NCBI GenBank assembly: GCA_965178125.1
Contig: OZ237744.1
Span: 186,001-250,000 of the forward strand
Reading direction: 5' to 3'
Length of the DNA: 64,000 bases
Source: Bilabrum cf. latius
Lineage: Eukaryota > Bigyra: Bicosoecida > Bigyra > Bicosoecida
The position numbers were made by a program, and so were the translations under genes. Positions 11,143-23,086 of this stretch are shown here, one piece after another (position 1 is the first letter of the stretch; each line of letters opens with the position of its first letter). The notes under the pieces were generated by a model. The model did not search any database. It saw only the letters and a list, made by a program, of their open reading frames with translations, and was not told the origin of the DNA.

Positions 11143-14100
11143 ATGTCGTCGCATGATGATGCTGCAGCTTTGCTTGCATCACTCGCAGCAGCTGATGCAT
11201 CCAACGTACGATCGAAATTGGAAGATGCTTCGTCCATGCGAAAGGTATTGCAAATGTCGTCTTCGACTGCGGGTAAAAAGAAGGCCAAGACGGGAACGAG
11301 GGGGGGCAAAGGCGCATCAAAGCGCAGAGGAAACCCAAGCGGGCTAGAAATGGCATTCGGGTCGGTTGCAGCAACTCGTGCCAGGAAAAAGACGAGTAAA
11401 GCGGGTAAAAGCACCAAATCTGAGCGAGTAGAATCATATGCGAGTAACTAGGCACTAGGTGCGATGGTGAAGGCTGTCCCAACAAGAGACTTTGGGACGG
11501 ATCACTCTCGAACGGGTGCACCAATGGCTGCCCCGCTGGAGCCCAGAGCCCCGCCATCGACCGTTCGCTCCTTGGAGCGGGCCAACCAGCGGGCAATTGA
11601 GGCTGGCTTGCCATCGCTTCCTCCTGCCTGGGTCTTCGGTCACGCTGCCAAGCGGGAAACCGGGAGCGGCCGCCGACGCCGCACCTGCTTGCTGCGGGCC
11701 ACCGCAGAGGCCCTCTGGTGGCCCCCCTTGAGGCGGCACTGCGACGCTCTGGCACGGGGTAGTACCGGCGGGGGGGCGGTCAGGGCCGCCGCGGAGGCGG
11801 TGCTTGCCTGCCTCACGGATAACAACGCCAAGTGCCCGGCCCACGTGGCTGCTGCGGCGAACCGGGAGGCTGGGGTGCTCGTGTCGGTCGGGGAGGCTGC
11901 GCCGCGCAGTTCCGGTTCCGCTGCAGGGGCTAGCTCAACGGCGCTCATCCCAGCGGCCCCGCGCAGAGCAAGTGCTTCGTCTTCCTTTGGAGGGGGAGGG
12001 GCGGGGGTCGTGCCTGGCGTGGGTGCCGCTGCTGACAGCGATGACGAAGATGAGGATGAAGATAGGGATGGATCGGACCACCCGGGTAGGGGCACGGCCG
12101 CCCCTGAGCCTGGCACGCTGGCAGAGCCGATGGCTCTCATTGAGGAGGAGAGCAAATTGGGAGACCACGCAGCGGCAGCGGCAGTGGCAGCGGCAGCGGC
12201 TGCGGAGTCACAGGAACAGCCGGTGGATCCGCCGGAAGACGCCGAGGAGACAGCGGTGCGAGCTGCAGCGGCCGCCGCGGGGGCGTTCCAGGGCCTGCTT
12301 TTGCGACCAATCCTGCGCTGCATGACGTCAGTGGGTGGCGCTCCCGGCGCGGCTCGACTCGCCGCCGCGGAATGCCTGCTTGCCTGCATCAAGGGCACCG
12401 AGGACTTCGGGCAGGCGACGCCGCTGATGCTGCCCGCGCTGCTGGACAGGGCTGGCACGGGCCTTTGGAACTACGACGTGCAGGGGCACAAGCTCTCCTA
12501 GGACGCTTCCGGTGAGGCATGCACTACAATGTGCATATCATGCATGGCGCCTTCCTTGGTGCCGAGATCCTCGCAGCTGTGCACGGAAGAATTTGCTGAT
12601 ATCGCGCGCATTTGCTGCTCCCTGTTCTTGTTCCCTGTCCGCAGCCCTAGAGGCCCACCTGAGAGGCCGTGTGACGAGTGAGGACATGGCCGCCCCCTCG
12701 GAGGCGCTGCGAGGCATCAAGCTGCAGGAAGCCGACGAGGAGGTGCGCGGGGCCGTCGCGCGCTGCCTGCTGGCCCTCCTGGCGCGGTGCACCGAGACCA
12801 AGAGCACAGTGTTGCTCAGGCGGAACGCGCCCGGGCTGGTGGTCGGTGCCGTGGCCCTGGCCAGAGACCCTGCCCCGGCGATTTGCGAGGCCGGTTGCAA
12901 TCTCCTGATCGCCCTGAGCAGGTGTCCGCTGCAGGACCAGGTGGTCGCGTTCGCGCCCGGGGTCGCAAAGGCGCTGTGTCCGCCCCTGCTTGGTCGCAAG
13001 GCCACGGTGGTGCGCGCGTGCCTGCGGGCCATGTCCGCCGTGGTCATGCTTGAGGACCCTTACAAGCGAAAAGGGGCGGGGACCGAGGCAATCGGGGACA
13101 TGGTGGGATACAGGGACGAGAACGTCGTACCGATACGGGCCTTTTACGGAAACGACAGAGAGGTGAACTACTTCGGGTCTTTGATCAGCAACGACAGCGC
13201 GCAGGTGAGATACGCCTTTGTTAGGGTCATCGCCAGCTGGATGTGGGGGCTGCCAGACCGCTGGGACCACGTCGGTCGGCTGCTTCCATTCCTTCTTGCG
13301 GGGCTGTGCGATGACGACGCGGCCGTGAGGCGAGTCGCGGGCGACACCTGGCGCGCCCTGGGGCGCAGGCACGAGATAGAGGAGCAGGGAAGGCTGATCG
13401 AGAGCGTGCAGTACGGTGTCGATGATGGGATCGATCCGGAGGAGGCCAAGGAGGACGGTCTCTCCGACTCGGGCGCGCCTGTCGACTCCCACGTTGCAGG
13501 CGATTCGGCGGCGGACGGGGACGGCGGTTTGGACGAGCTGGATGTTATCAGCGCGTCTGGCGCTGGCACTGGGGCTGATGCCGGTGCCGATGCTCGGGCT
13601 GGGTCAAGGTCTAGCCTGACTTTGCCCGCACGATCTTGGCTTGGGGCTGGTGGGCCGCAGCCGTTCCCGCTGGACGGAAGCGCGGCGTCTGGAGCCGAGC
13701 AGCTCCCCGGTTCGACACCGGGAGAGGGGACCGACCTCAAGTTCGATCGACCCCGCGGCATCACCAAGGAGGACGACAGGGCGGCTGTGGCGAATGCGCG
13801 CGGGGTTAGCGGGCGGCCGTCCATCGGGTGCAGGCTGCTAGTGAAGGCGCACGCCCCTCGCTTCTCAAAGCCATTGCTGGCAGAGCTCGGAGAGTGGACG
13901 GGCAAGGCACGGCCGCAGGCAGCCCGCATGCTAGTGCTGCTCGCCTCCCATTGGGAGAGGCTGCTGACCGAGCGCGCCCACAGCATGATCCGAGTGTGCC
14001 TCGCGCTCATGGACGGGGCACCGGCCTCCAGCCCGCCTCTCCCGTGGCCCCTGGACCCAATGCCGCGCGAATACAACTCCAAGTCCAAATTGCAGAGTGT

Positions 14101-16501
14101 AGGAACTACATCGGCCGTTGCGGCTGCTCTGCCCACAGCAGCTTCGGCAGCTGCAGAGGCCGCGAGAGCCGCGATGGCCGCAGCCAGGCAAACCGGCGCG
14201 CCCGACGGCTAGCAGGACAGGGCCCAGGGAACAGCAGAGTCACTGGCTGCGGCATCGGCACCTCCAGGTGCCCTCGCCATGCGTGCATCCGGCGCTGCAG
14301 GCGTGCCAGGTTCCGCAGACGCACTGGCGCTGTTGCTCGGTCGCAGCGTATCCTTCGAGGCCTTGCTTGGCCTGCTGGGCCCGTGGCTGCGGGGCGACGG
14401 AGAGGAAGATGCTGATTAGACGGTAGCAAAGACTCACACAGAGCAGACAGAATCAGACGTAACCTCTGCTGCTGGTGCTGCGCATCCAGCTGCATCGCAC
14501 GGCGGTGCCGAGGAGATGCCGACAGGCGCCCTCGTTCGGATGGGCGATCCGATTGAAGTGAAAGGAGCAGCGGGGGCAGCAGCACCAGACTTTGAGGCCC
14601 CAGCTCCGCCATCCAGCGCCCAGGGAAAGAAGGCATCCGCATTGAGCACTGCGGCGCAAAGGGTTTTGCTGCCTTCAGGCTCCACTGCGGGCAGATCGCT
14701 GGGTCGCATGCTTCGAGTGCTCGCCATGATGTGCGCCCAGGCGCGCCCAAGGGCGCTCAGAATGCATGCGGGCCTCCTTGCGGAGTGCCTGGGAAGCGAG
14801 AACTTGATCGAGACGTGCCTCGGTTCCGCACCGCACATGCCGCTAGCACTTCTCATGGTAGGTGCGGGTGCTTCACTGCATGCAGTTGCAGGCCATGCGT
14901 GTGGCGAGGCCGCAGCGAGCCCAGGTGCAGGCAGGCCCTCCGGCACAGACGTCAGGCAGGAGAAGCGCGCTGCCGCTGCCTCGGCGGCCGGCTTTCTGCT
15001 TTTAGTGCCCCATCCGCTCCGATCATTATCGACACCGGGTCCGGTGCCGGGCAAGGAGTCGGCGGCTGGGAATGGGACGAGCCTGGCGGCAGGGTCATCC
15101 ACCTCGGCCCCGCTGCTGCTTCCCAGCACCCGCCCCGGCGCCGCGCTTTCGGTTCCGCTGGCGGGTGATCAGTCTGCCCGCGTGCCTCTCCTGGCCCTGG
15201 CTGTGCCTCGCCGACCCTTCGCGTTCTCTGGTTCCGCCGATGGCGCCGCGCAAAAGTCTAGGTGGCTGCAGGCGGCAGCCGCGTTTGTGGGGAGGGCTTC
15301 GGCACGGGTGGTCAAAGGTGGACACGGTGGTGAAACCGGCGCCGATAGGTCTGCGGAACAGGCGCCGCGCGATACCACTGTGCAAGCCCGCAGCCTGCCG
15401 CAATCTGTCGCGGCGCCGGTCCTGCGGAACCTGGTCCCAGTTCTTCTGGCACTCGGGGAGCAAGGCAGGGCGGCAGCGCAGGCCGATTTCGCGAGCAAGG
15501 ACTTGCGGCCGGATGTTGCCGGCGGCTGGGGCAGCCTTGAAAGGATCGGCGCTGCGCCAGGTAGCCGTAGCGCCGACGCATCTTCCGTCACAGCAGGGTC
15601 AGGGTTGGACGAATCCGGTGGCGGTGTAACGAGCGCATGCCGCGCGCGGCTGGTCGCTGGAGAAGCCCACTGGTAGGCTCGGCTCGGACAAGGATCGGAT
15701 CAAGGATCGGATCAAGGATCGGATCAAGGTATTGGGGTACTGGTTGTTACAACCGCGAGGGTGGCCCAAGACGCTGGTGCTGTGGCGGTCCAGGTGCGTA
15801 CCGGTGCCTCAGACGGCTCTGAGGTTGCAACCGGTTGCGAGGTTGCGACCACCATGTCGGTCGCCGCAGATGCCGTCCTATCGGGGCTGGGCCTGGCTTG
15901 CGGCCCTCCGCTCGCGGAGAGTGTTGGTCGCTCCACTCTGGCTGCGGCCCGCGCGGTGCTGGCCGTGCCTGCGGGCGACGTCGTCGAGCTGTTCCGATCT
16001 GCGACCGAGGAGCAGCGCCGGGCGGTCGCAACCGGATCCGATCCGGTGTTCGGGTTCCGTTCTAGTGCTGCTACGGGGATGGTGCGGTGGGTTGCAAGCG
16101 CAGTAGAGGCCACTGCTGGCGGCTCCAACGGTGTGAGCCGGGAGACCGCAGGGAGCTAGCTGGTTGCGTGCATGCAGGGTACAGCGGAGGGGATCCGTGG
16201 ATCTGCGGAAACGTTCGCGCAGTTCCGATCTTCGAGAGGTGTGACGAGTGAGTCAACGGGTCGGGCGGCCGTGGCGGTGGGCAGCCAGTCCGGTCGGGCG
16301 CTCGTGCTACTCCGCGCTGCTAAGCACCTGCTTGAGGCAAGCACCGCAGCAGCCAGTGGATCTGGGCTTGAGTCTTCAGGACTGTCTGCTGCCTTGGCGA
16401 AGCTGGAAGGGGTTGTGACAGGCCTCCGATTTCTAGAGGGGATCGAGGCCTGGCCCTCAGCGGCTGCGGTCGTGGCGCAGGCGCTGTCATTATGCGCTTG
16501 A
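11143..16501 (+). CDS. DNAAF5: DNAAF5/HEATR2-like HEAT-repeat protein, 1741 aa, two exons
   Basis: A HEAT-repeat protein resembling dynein axonemal assembly factor 5, which helps pre-assemble axonemal dynein arms in the cytoplasm. ATG is at 11143; the intron is 12512-12644 (GTGAGG...GCAG, phase 1); stop is TGA 16499-16501. HEAT repeats run from about residue 110 to beyond 950. Recognisable stretches include VRYAFVRVIASWMWGL, LLPFLLAGLCDDDAAVRRVA and the diagnostic block RPSIGCRLLVKAHAPRFSKP followed by LLAELGEWTGKARPQAARML, which matches the DNAAF5 pattern RPGVGCR...LTDW. In-frame TAGs lie at 11449, 12499, 14210, 14417, 15674 and 16157. The protein is about twice the length of animal DNAAF5 owing to low-complexity Ala/Gly/Ser insertions and a C-terminal extension containing a GSDQ repeat. 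The basic N-terminal 100 residues are not typical of the family. Confidence 0.75.
15684..15730 (+). repeat. 12-bp coding tandem repeat (GSDQ units)
   Basis: Three to four tandem copies of GGATCGGATCAA inside the DNAAF5-like gene, encoding Gly-Ser-Asp-Gln units just after an in-frame TAG. The period is a multiple of three, so copy-number change would not shift the frame. Confidence 0.85.
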
Positions 16502-16627
16502 CCGAGACACACAACATGAGTAGAAGTAGACAACAGTTGGTTACCTTGAAGCCTCAAAGCCCTCCTTACACACAATCGGATTCGCACGGGTCTACGTATT
16601 TAGCTTTTGCTTCTTCGCAATCTGCCT
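16502..16627. other. Convergent intergenic gap
   Basis: The DNAAF5-like (+) and SPRY/kinase (-) genes end 126 bp apart. The gap must hold both 3' UTR ends. No gene or clear terminator signal is visible. Confidence 0.5.
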
Positions 16628-19600
16628 TCAAACCTCCCTCCACAACCGGCACCTGGCCTCGTACAGGCTGCACCGCGCCTCCCTATCCCATCGCAGGCTG
16701 CTGCGCACCAAGTCAGTGAACCAACCAGGGTAAGACTCATCGCCGCCACCGCTGCCTGTCGCGGCCCCAGCACCAGAAGCTGCACCCGCTCCAGCCGCCG
16801 AGCCGCTCCACGCGAGAGCTATCCCATCATCGCCGTAGTCTGGCACGTCCACCTGTGATGTGCGGCCTGGCAGGCTCTCGTACGTCCCCAGCGGGTGCTT
16901 GCCCCCTGTCGCGAGCTCATGCAGCAGCACGCCCAGCGCGAACACCGCCTGCTTTCCGAACGGAATCGTGTGCGTGGTCAGCGCGCGACGCCGGGCTGCG
17001 GCAGACGTCCCTGCCCTCGTCATGTGCGTGCCCTCTGCCCAGCTGTTCCTGACTTCGGGCGCCAGGTGCATCATGTTGCCCCCCGGCACCTTCAGCTCCA
17101 TCCACATGGTGCCATCGAGAGCTTCCCTGACCTCCACCGAGCGGGCCGGCTCAGATGTGGGAGCAGCAGCTCCACTGGCTGCCGCTGATGCTTTGGCTGC
17201 TTCGGCCAGAGGATGGTCGCATGTCTCAGTGGTGGGATCCACCGCGCCAGTGAACGAACATCCCAGGTCGATCAGCACAAAGCGAAGCATCTCAATGTTT
17301 CCATCGCGTGTCTCGGCGCTGGAGGATGCATCGCCTGCTCCTGCCAGCGCCTAATCCGCGGCTTGAAGCACCTTGCTGTCTTCCACCATTACATTGTCCA
17401 TCTTGATGTCCCGGTGCACCACGCCGTGCCAGTGCAGGTGCCACAGGCCCTCCGCGATCTGCCTCGCCGCCTGCAGCATCAGTGGCCACGGCAGCAGCCT
17501 CTGCGGAAAGCACGCGCGCCACTGCTCGAGCGTCTGCGGGAGCCACTCCACGGCCATGAAGAGAGCTGGCAGCCGACGCGTGCCCGCCCCAGCACCAGCA
17601 GGCACCTCGCCGGCTGCCCCGCCAGAAGCTGACCCAGAGCTCCGGCCCGCCTCGCGCTCGAAGTCGAGATAGCACTGCTCCCACACCCAGTCTGGTGGAG
17701 TGGCCTGCACCATGCCGATGAGCTTGACCAGGTTCTCATGCTCGGGCACGGCTCGCAGGGCGGCGTGCTCCGACTCGTACCTTGCCCTGTTCGAGTTGGA
17801 CGACTGGCCCCAGTTGGACAGCAGCTTCACAGCCACGCACGCGCGCAGTGATGCATCGGGGGAGGAGTCTGGAACTGGTGCACCTGTCATCGTGCACATG
17901 CACACGCTGCCGAACTGCCCTCGACCCATGAGCCAGTCGGGGCGTGCAGCAGCAGGTGCTGCATCTGCTGTAGGCGCTGGTGTAGTTGCCGTGGCATCAT
18001 CACGAGCGCAAGAGCCGTACAAGTAATTGATAACATCTCGGAGCGCTTTGGCTTCCTTTTCGGCAGGACTCAAGCCGCGGAGAATGGCGGCTCCTGCGTC
18101 GCCTCTCACGACCTATAGGCCGCTGTCTGCCTCGCCTATGGCCTCCTTCAGCTGCGCCTGCATGGCACGCAATTTCGGGTGGAGTTGGGCTGGACTGACC
18201 ATGCCTCGCACCAAACCATGCCGCGTTCGGGCAGCTGTGACAAGCACAGCTGTATGTTCTGCTTTGGCGTCTTGTTCACGCGCTTGCTTGAGAGCTGCTT
18301 GGGACTCCTCTAGCTGCTTCGTGGCATCATCCAATCGCTCCTGTAACGATTGAAGCTGCGCTGCTTGCTGTCTCGAATCTAAGGAGTGCTGCAATTCAAG
18401 GCTTGCGACCTGACCCCTAAGCACCTCACTCTGCTCCTGAATCTCGAGACCCTTGGCTACTGCAACGCCCTTTTTCTTAGTCTCTGCAGCAAGCTTGGCA
18501 CTGGTACTCTAGAGCTCTGACTTGGTGGCATCAAGCTCCTCTTTACTGCTGCTGAGCTCTTTTTTGGTTTTCTCCAGCTGTTCCTCCAGCGACTGCGATA
18601 CGGCCTTCTGCAGATCAAGCTCCTGGCGCAGCCGGTCAATCTCACCAGAGTTCACAGCTACGGGGGCCGGTGGTTGCGGCGGAGAGACTGGCAGCGGTAC
18701 ACCTGCTGATGCGCCACCACTGGCTGCGTCCTTCATCACACCAGGAACGCATTCGCACAATGGTCGGAACCCAGCCGGCGGCCTGTGCTTGAACTGTGCA
18801 GTTGAGGAACCTGTCAGGAAGCGCCCGCTGCCCCGTGCTCCCGAAAACATCGCAAACAGGGGCGACCCACCGCCTCTGGCCACCTGCTTGATGCGCTCCT
18901 CGTCGCTGAAGGCAGTCCCGTTCGGCGAGGAAAAATCACCGTTCCAGCCCGCTCTGATCTCGCCCTTCTCCATGTCCACGCACAGGCAGATCACGCCGCT
19001 TGCTTTGTTGAGGCCAAACCCTCCTTGGCTTCCGCGGTGCCACTTGAGCTGTCTATCGTAGTCCACAGCCCAGCTGTTGCCATCATCACCGATACCATTA
19101 CCACCGGTGCAATTAACTGGTAGAACGCCGAAGCCCACCTGGCCTGCACGCAGGTACACTTCCATGTCAAGCTCGTAGTACCACTTGCCTCTGAGCATCG
19201 GGTGCTGCGGCAGGAAGGCAGAGCACCAAGATGATACCTTCACTGTGCCATCAGATGACGCCGACATCGGCTGGGCGCTACCCGGTAGCGCAATCGGCTT
19301 GTCGACCTTGCACACTCGGAGGTCCTTCATTGCCCCTGTGCGGTACGTGTTGGAGCTGCCGTCCAGCCAGATGACCGACACAGTGCCGCTTCGAATTTCC
19401 TTTTCAATGTACCCGATCCCTCCCTTGTCCTGCATCTCCCATTTCCAGTCAGGCCCGCGGGAGACGGGCAGGCCAAGACGCACGAGCTCTGCTGTGACTG
19501 GCTCGCCCGTCGCCTTCGAGGTGGCCTTGCCGCCTGCAGCTGCAACTCCGGTCTCGCCGGCGATGTATAGATCGTAGCAATCGTCTGCCCCGATTCTGTA

Positions 19601-22370
19601 TCCAAATGAACCACCTGCATCCCAGTCTACGCCAGTCCATCCAACTGACGGATGATCTGCAGTCAAAGTCCCGAGCCCGTTGCCGTCCTGGTCCCCCCAC
19701 TTCCTGCGATACAGAACGCAATAAGAGGCTTGTACATACTATCGTGAGCGTATTGGCAAGGTGATAATGAGCACTGCACTCGATCTACAGCAGAACAGCA
19801 GCAGGCATGATCAAGTTTCCTTCTCACCAGTCTTTCCCCCTGCATACCCTGAGTCCCGCCCTCTAGTTGGATCGATCCACACGTACTGGCTCTGAGCCTG
19901 CTGCAGGTGTACTAGCTGCAGCCTCATCAGCAGATCCGGGGACGCATTCGCACAATGGTCGGAACCCAGCCGGTGGCCTGTGCTTCAACGGTGCAGTTGA
20001 GGAACCTGTCAGGAAGTGAGCACGCCCTGACTTGCCCGAAACCATCGCAAACAGGGGCGACCCACCGCCTCTGGCCACCTGCTTGATGCGCTCCTCGTCG
20101 CTAAAGGCAGTCCCGTTCGGCGAGGAAAAATCTCCGTTCCAGCCCGCCCTGATCTCGCCCTTCTCCATGTCCACGCACAGGCAGATCACGCCATTGGCAA
20201 CGTTTTGCCCGAACGTAGTGCTTTTGCCCTCGTGCCACCTCTTGCGGTTATCATAGTCCACAGCCCAGCTGTTGCCATCGTCACCGACTCCATTCGCGGA
20301 GGTGCACAAGACTGGCAGCACGCCGAAGCCCACCTGGCCATTCATGAGGTAGTCCACCATGTGTACCTCGTAGTACCACTTGCCTCTGAGCATCGGGTGC
20401 TGCGGCAGGAAGACAGAGCACCAAGATGATACCTTCACTGTGCCATCAGATGACGCCGACATCGGCTGGGCGCTACCCGGTAGCGCAATCGGCTTGTCGA
20501 CCTTGCACACTCGGAGGTCCTTCATTGCCCCTGTGCGGTACGTGTTGGAGCTGCCGTCCAGCCAGATGACCGACACAGTGCCGCTTCGAATTTCCTTTTC
20601 AATGTACCCGATCCCTCCCTTGTCCTGCATCTCCCATTTCCAGTCAGGCCCGCGGGAGACGGGCAGGCCAAGACGCACGAGCTCTGCTGTGACTGGCTCA
20701 CCCGTCGCCTTCGAGGTGGCCTTGCCGCCTGCAGCTGCAACTCCGGTCTCGTCGGCGATGTATAGATCGTAGCAATCGTCTGCCCCGATTCTGTATCCAA
20801 ATGAACCACCTGCATCCCAGTCTACGCCAGTCCATCCAACTGACGGATGATCTGCAGTCAAAGTCCCGAGCCCGTTGCCGTCCTGGTCCCCCCACTTCCT
20901 GCGATACAGAACGCAATAAGAGGCTTGTACATACTATCGTGAGCGTATTGGCAAGGTGATAATGAGCACTGCACTCGATCTACAGCAGAACAGCAGCAGG
21001 CATGATCAAGTTTCCTTCTCACCAGTCTTTCCCCCTGCATACCCTGAGTCCCGCCCTCTAGTTGGATCGATCCACACGTACTGGCTCTGAGCCTGCTGCA
21101 GGTGTACTAGCTGCAGCCTCATCAGCAGATCCGGGGACGCATTCGCACAATGGACGGAACCCAGCCGGTGGCCTGTGCTTGAACGGTGCAGATGAGGAAC
21201 CTGTCAGGAAGCGCCCGCTGCCCCGTGCTCCCGAAAACATCGCAAACAGGGGCGACCCACCGCCTCTGGCCACCTGCTTGATGCGCTCCTCGTCGCTGAA
21301 GGCAGTCCCGTTCGGCGAGGAGAAATCTCCGTTCCAGCCCGCTCTGATCTCGCCCTTCTCCATGTCCACGCACAGGCAGATCACGCCGCTTGCTTTGTTG
21401 AGGCCAAAGGATCCGCAGTGCCCACGATGGTATTTGCGCTGCCTATCGTAGTCCACAGCCCAGCTGTTGCCATCATCACCCACCCCATAAGCTAAAGAAT
21501 CACCCCGTTTGCAGTCAATCGGCAGCACGCCGAAGCCCACCTGGCCTGCACACAGGTAGTCCACCATGTCAAGCTCGTAATACCACTTGCCTCTGAGCAT
21601 CGGGTACTGCGGCAGGAAGACAGAGCACCAAGATGATACCTTCACCGTGCCATCAGATGACGCGGACGTCGGCTGGGGGCTGCCCGGTAGCACGATCGGC
21701 TTGTCGACCTTGCACACTCGGAGATCCTTTCTGGAGCCTGCGTAGTACGTGTTGGAGCTGCCATCGAGCCAAACGACCGACACAACTCCGCTTCGTACTT
21801 CCTTTACAATGTACCCGATCCCTCCCTTGTCCTGCACCCCCCACTTCCAATCAGGGCCTCTTGCCACGGCAGTCCCTGGAGCTGCTGCAGAAGATGAAAT
21901 CGGCTCGCCTTGTGCGCCAAGAGAGGCTGCGGGGCTTGCTGTAGCAAGATCTACACTATCTATCAGGTAAAGATCATAACAGCCCTGGGCTCCGACCCTG
22001 TAAACGTGACTAGAGTCTCCGTTGTCCCACGAGACCGCAATCCAACCATCACGTGAACACGGCTTCGTAGTCCCGCTTGATCCTCCTCCTTGGTCTCCCC
22101 ATTTCCTGCATCGGAATACACTGTGTAATATAACGCACAATAGCTAATGCATGTGCTTGCACTTCGATACGAAGCGCAAACTGATAAAGGCTTACCAGTC
22201 CTTGCCACGGCGAACGCGAAGCCCTACTTTGACATTGCTCTCGTCCACGCGAACTTCTGACTGCGCGTCGCATACTTTTACCCGATTCCTTGAAAGTGTT
22301 GAGTCGATTTACCAAAAGAAAGAGTCATTCCTGTGAATAATGCATGCGAATGCTGGCCAATCCTTACCAT
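16628..22370 (-). CDS. MIB/HERC2-SPRY tandem-module protein kinase, 1765 aa, five exons
   Basis: Exons: 22370-22368 (ATG only), 22260-22196, 22105-21023, 20898-19828 and 19703-16628. Every junction is GT(A/G)AG...CAG and the total length is a multiple of three. The protein has three copies of a module made of two MIB_HERC2-type domains (RGKDWKWGDQDG, RGPDWKWEMQDKGGIGYI...VIWLDGSSNTYR) followed by a SPRY domain (LRGKWYYELDM, GQVGFGVLPV, GNSWAVDYDRQ, VICLCVDMEKGEIRAGWNG). A coiled coil follows at about 1130-1270. A protein kinase domain covers about 1330-1760: MGRGQFGSV glycine loop, CVAVKLL lysine, VHRDIKMDNVMV catalytic loop, LIDLGCSF in place of DFG, and HLAPEV. Five in-frame TAGs lie between domains or in the coiled coil. 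Stop is TGA 16630-16628. It looks like a cytoplasmic kinase with repeated ligand-binding modules; substrate and partner are unknown. Confidence 0.85.
19180..19950 (-). repeat. Near-identical tandem duplicate block, copy 1
   Basis: Nearly identical to 20375-21145 at a constant offset of 1195 bp. It spans the end of one SPRY module, the complete 124-nt intron (19827-19704), and the start of the next MIB domains. Only scattered single-base differences are visible, for example GCAGGAAGGCAG against GCAGGAAGACAG. Outside the block the SPRY segments have clearly diverged. Confidence 0.9.
20375..21145 (-). repeat. Near-identical tandem duplicate block, copy 2
   Basis: Partner of 19180-19950. It includes the intron at 21022-20899, which is identical in length and apparently in sequence to intron 19827-19704. 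The module period is 1195 bp, of which 1071 bp (357 codons) are coding, so each module adds one exon-intron unit in frame. Confidence 0.9.
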
Positions 22371-23086
22371 TGCAGATGGCTTGAGCTTGCTACGCAGCGA
22401 GTTTCACTTTGAACCTTGCCAAAAAAATTACCTATTACAGAAGCCAATCTATGCTCCCGGGAGCGAGCCGCAATAGCCAAAGTGGGGATGGCGTTCATAG
22501 GATCGCAAGGGGATCAAAAGCGCACGCTATCACGAAACCACATCTGGAACGAAGGCCCAGGGACACACCGAACTTCACACCTCAGCTGCAATGGCCTAAG
22601 CCACCTGAGCTCCACCCTGAGGACCCATTTCCCCCTGGGGAGCGTCAGCGGATCGCAAGGGCCTATAGCGCTGCGACTGATGAGCCGTTCCTGGCAGGGG
22701 GGATGGGCCATCTGACGGACCCGATTGCGATGCTTCTATCGATTTCAAGCGGCGGCGGGAACTGGCAGTCCGCACAAACGATTGGAACCCCTTCGGAGCT
22801 TTCGGAATCGAACGCCTTGGCATCTCCCTGCCTGGGGCAGCCCTTGGGCCATGGCGTGCAACCCTCCCCCCCTCAACCCCCCAGTGGCCCCACCCCTGCA
22901 GAATGATCGTGAAGAAACTGGGGCTCCCCACGAAACCCCCACCCTGTCGTATGTGCAGTGTGTGCTGTGCTGTGTGCGGTGCACTCCTCGGGCTCTCGTC
23001 AGTGACTCGTCAGTGACTCGTCACACCTGTCCTGCTCCAGTTGCAGTTTGAGGCGCGTCAGCTCCCATTCATCGGACCTGTGCGGC
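22371..23086. other. Intergenic region with unsupported ORF and start of a segmental duplication
   Basis: The stretch lies upstream of the SPRY/kinase gene. A plus-strand frame at 22409-22906 is open for 165 codons, but it crosses into a duplicated block (from 22717) whose second copy does not preserve the frame. I do not count it as a gene. The first 45 bp or so are probably the kinase gene's promoter and leader. Confidence 0.4.

Noticed and set aside
11640-12458. Minus-strand 272-codon ORF opposite DNAAF5
   Set aside because: It is low-complexity Ala/Ser/Pro only, and overlaps the better-supported HEAT-repeat frame that joins to the second exon through a canonical intron.
22409-22906. 165-codon plus-strand ORF as a gene
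   Set aside because: Half of it lies in a segmental duplication whose other copy, at 25903 onward, does not keep the frame open because of indels, so there is no sign of coding constraint.
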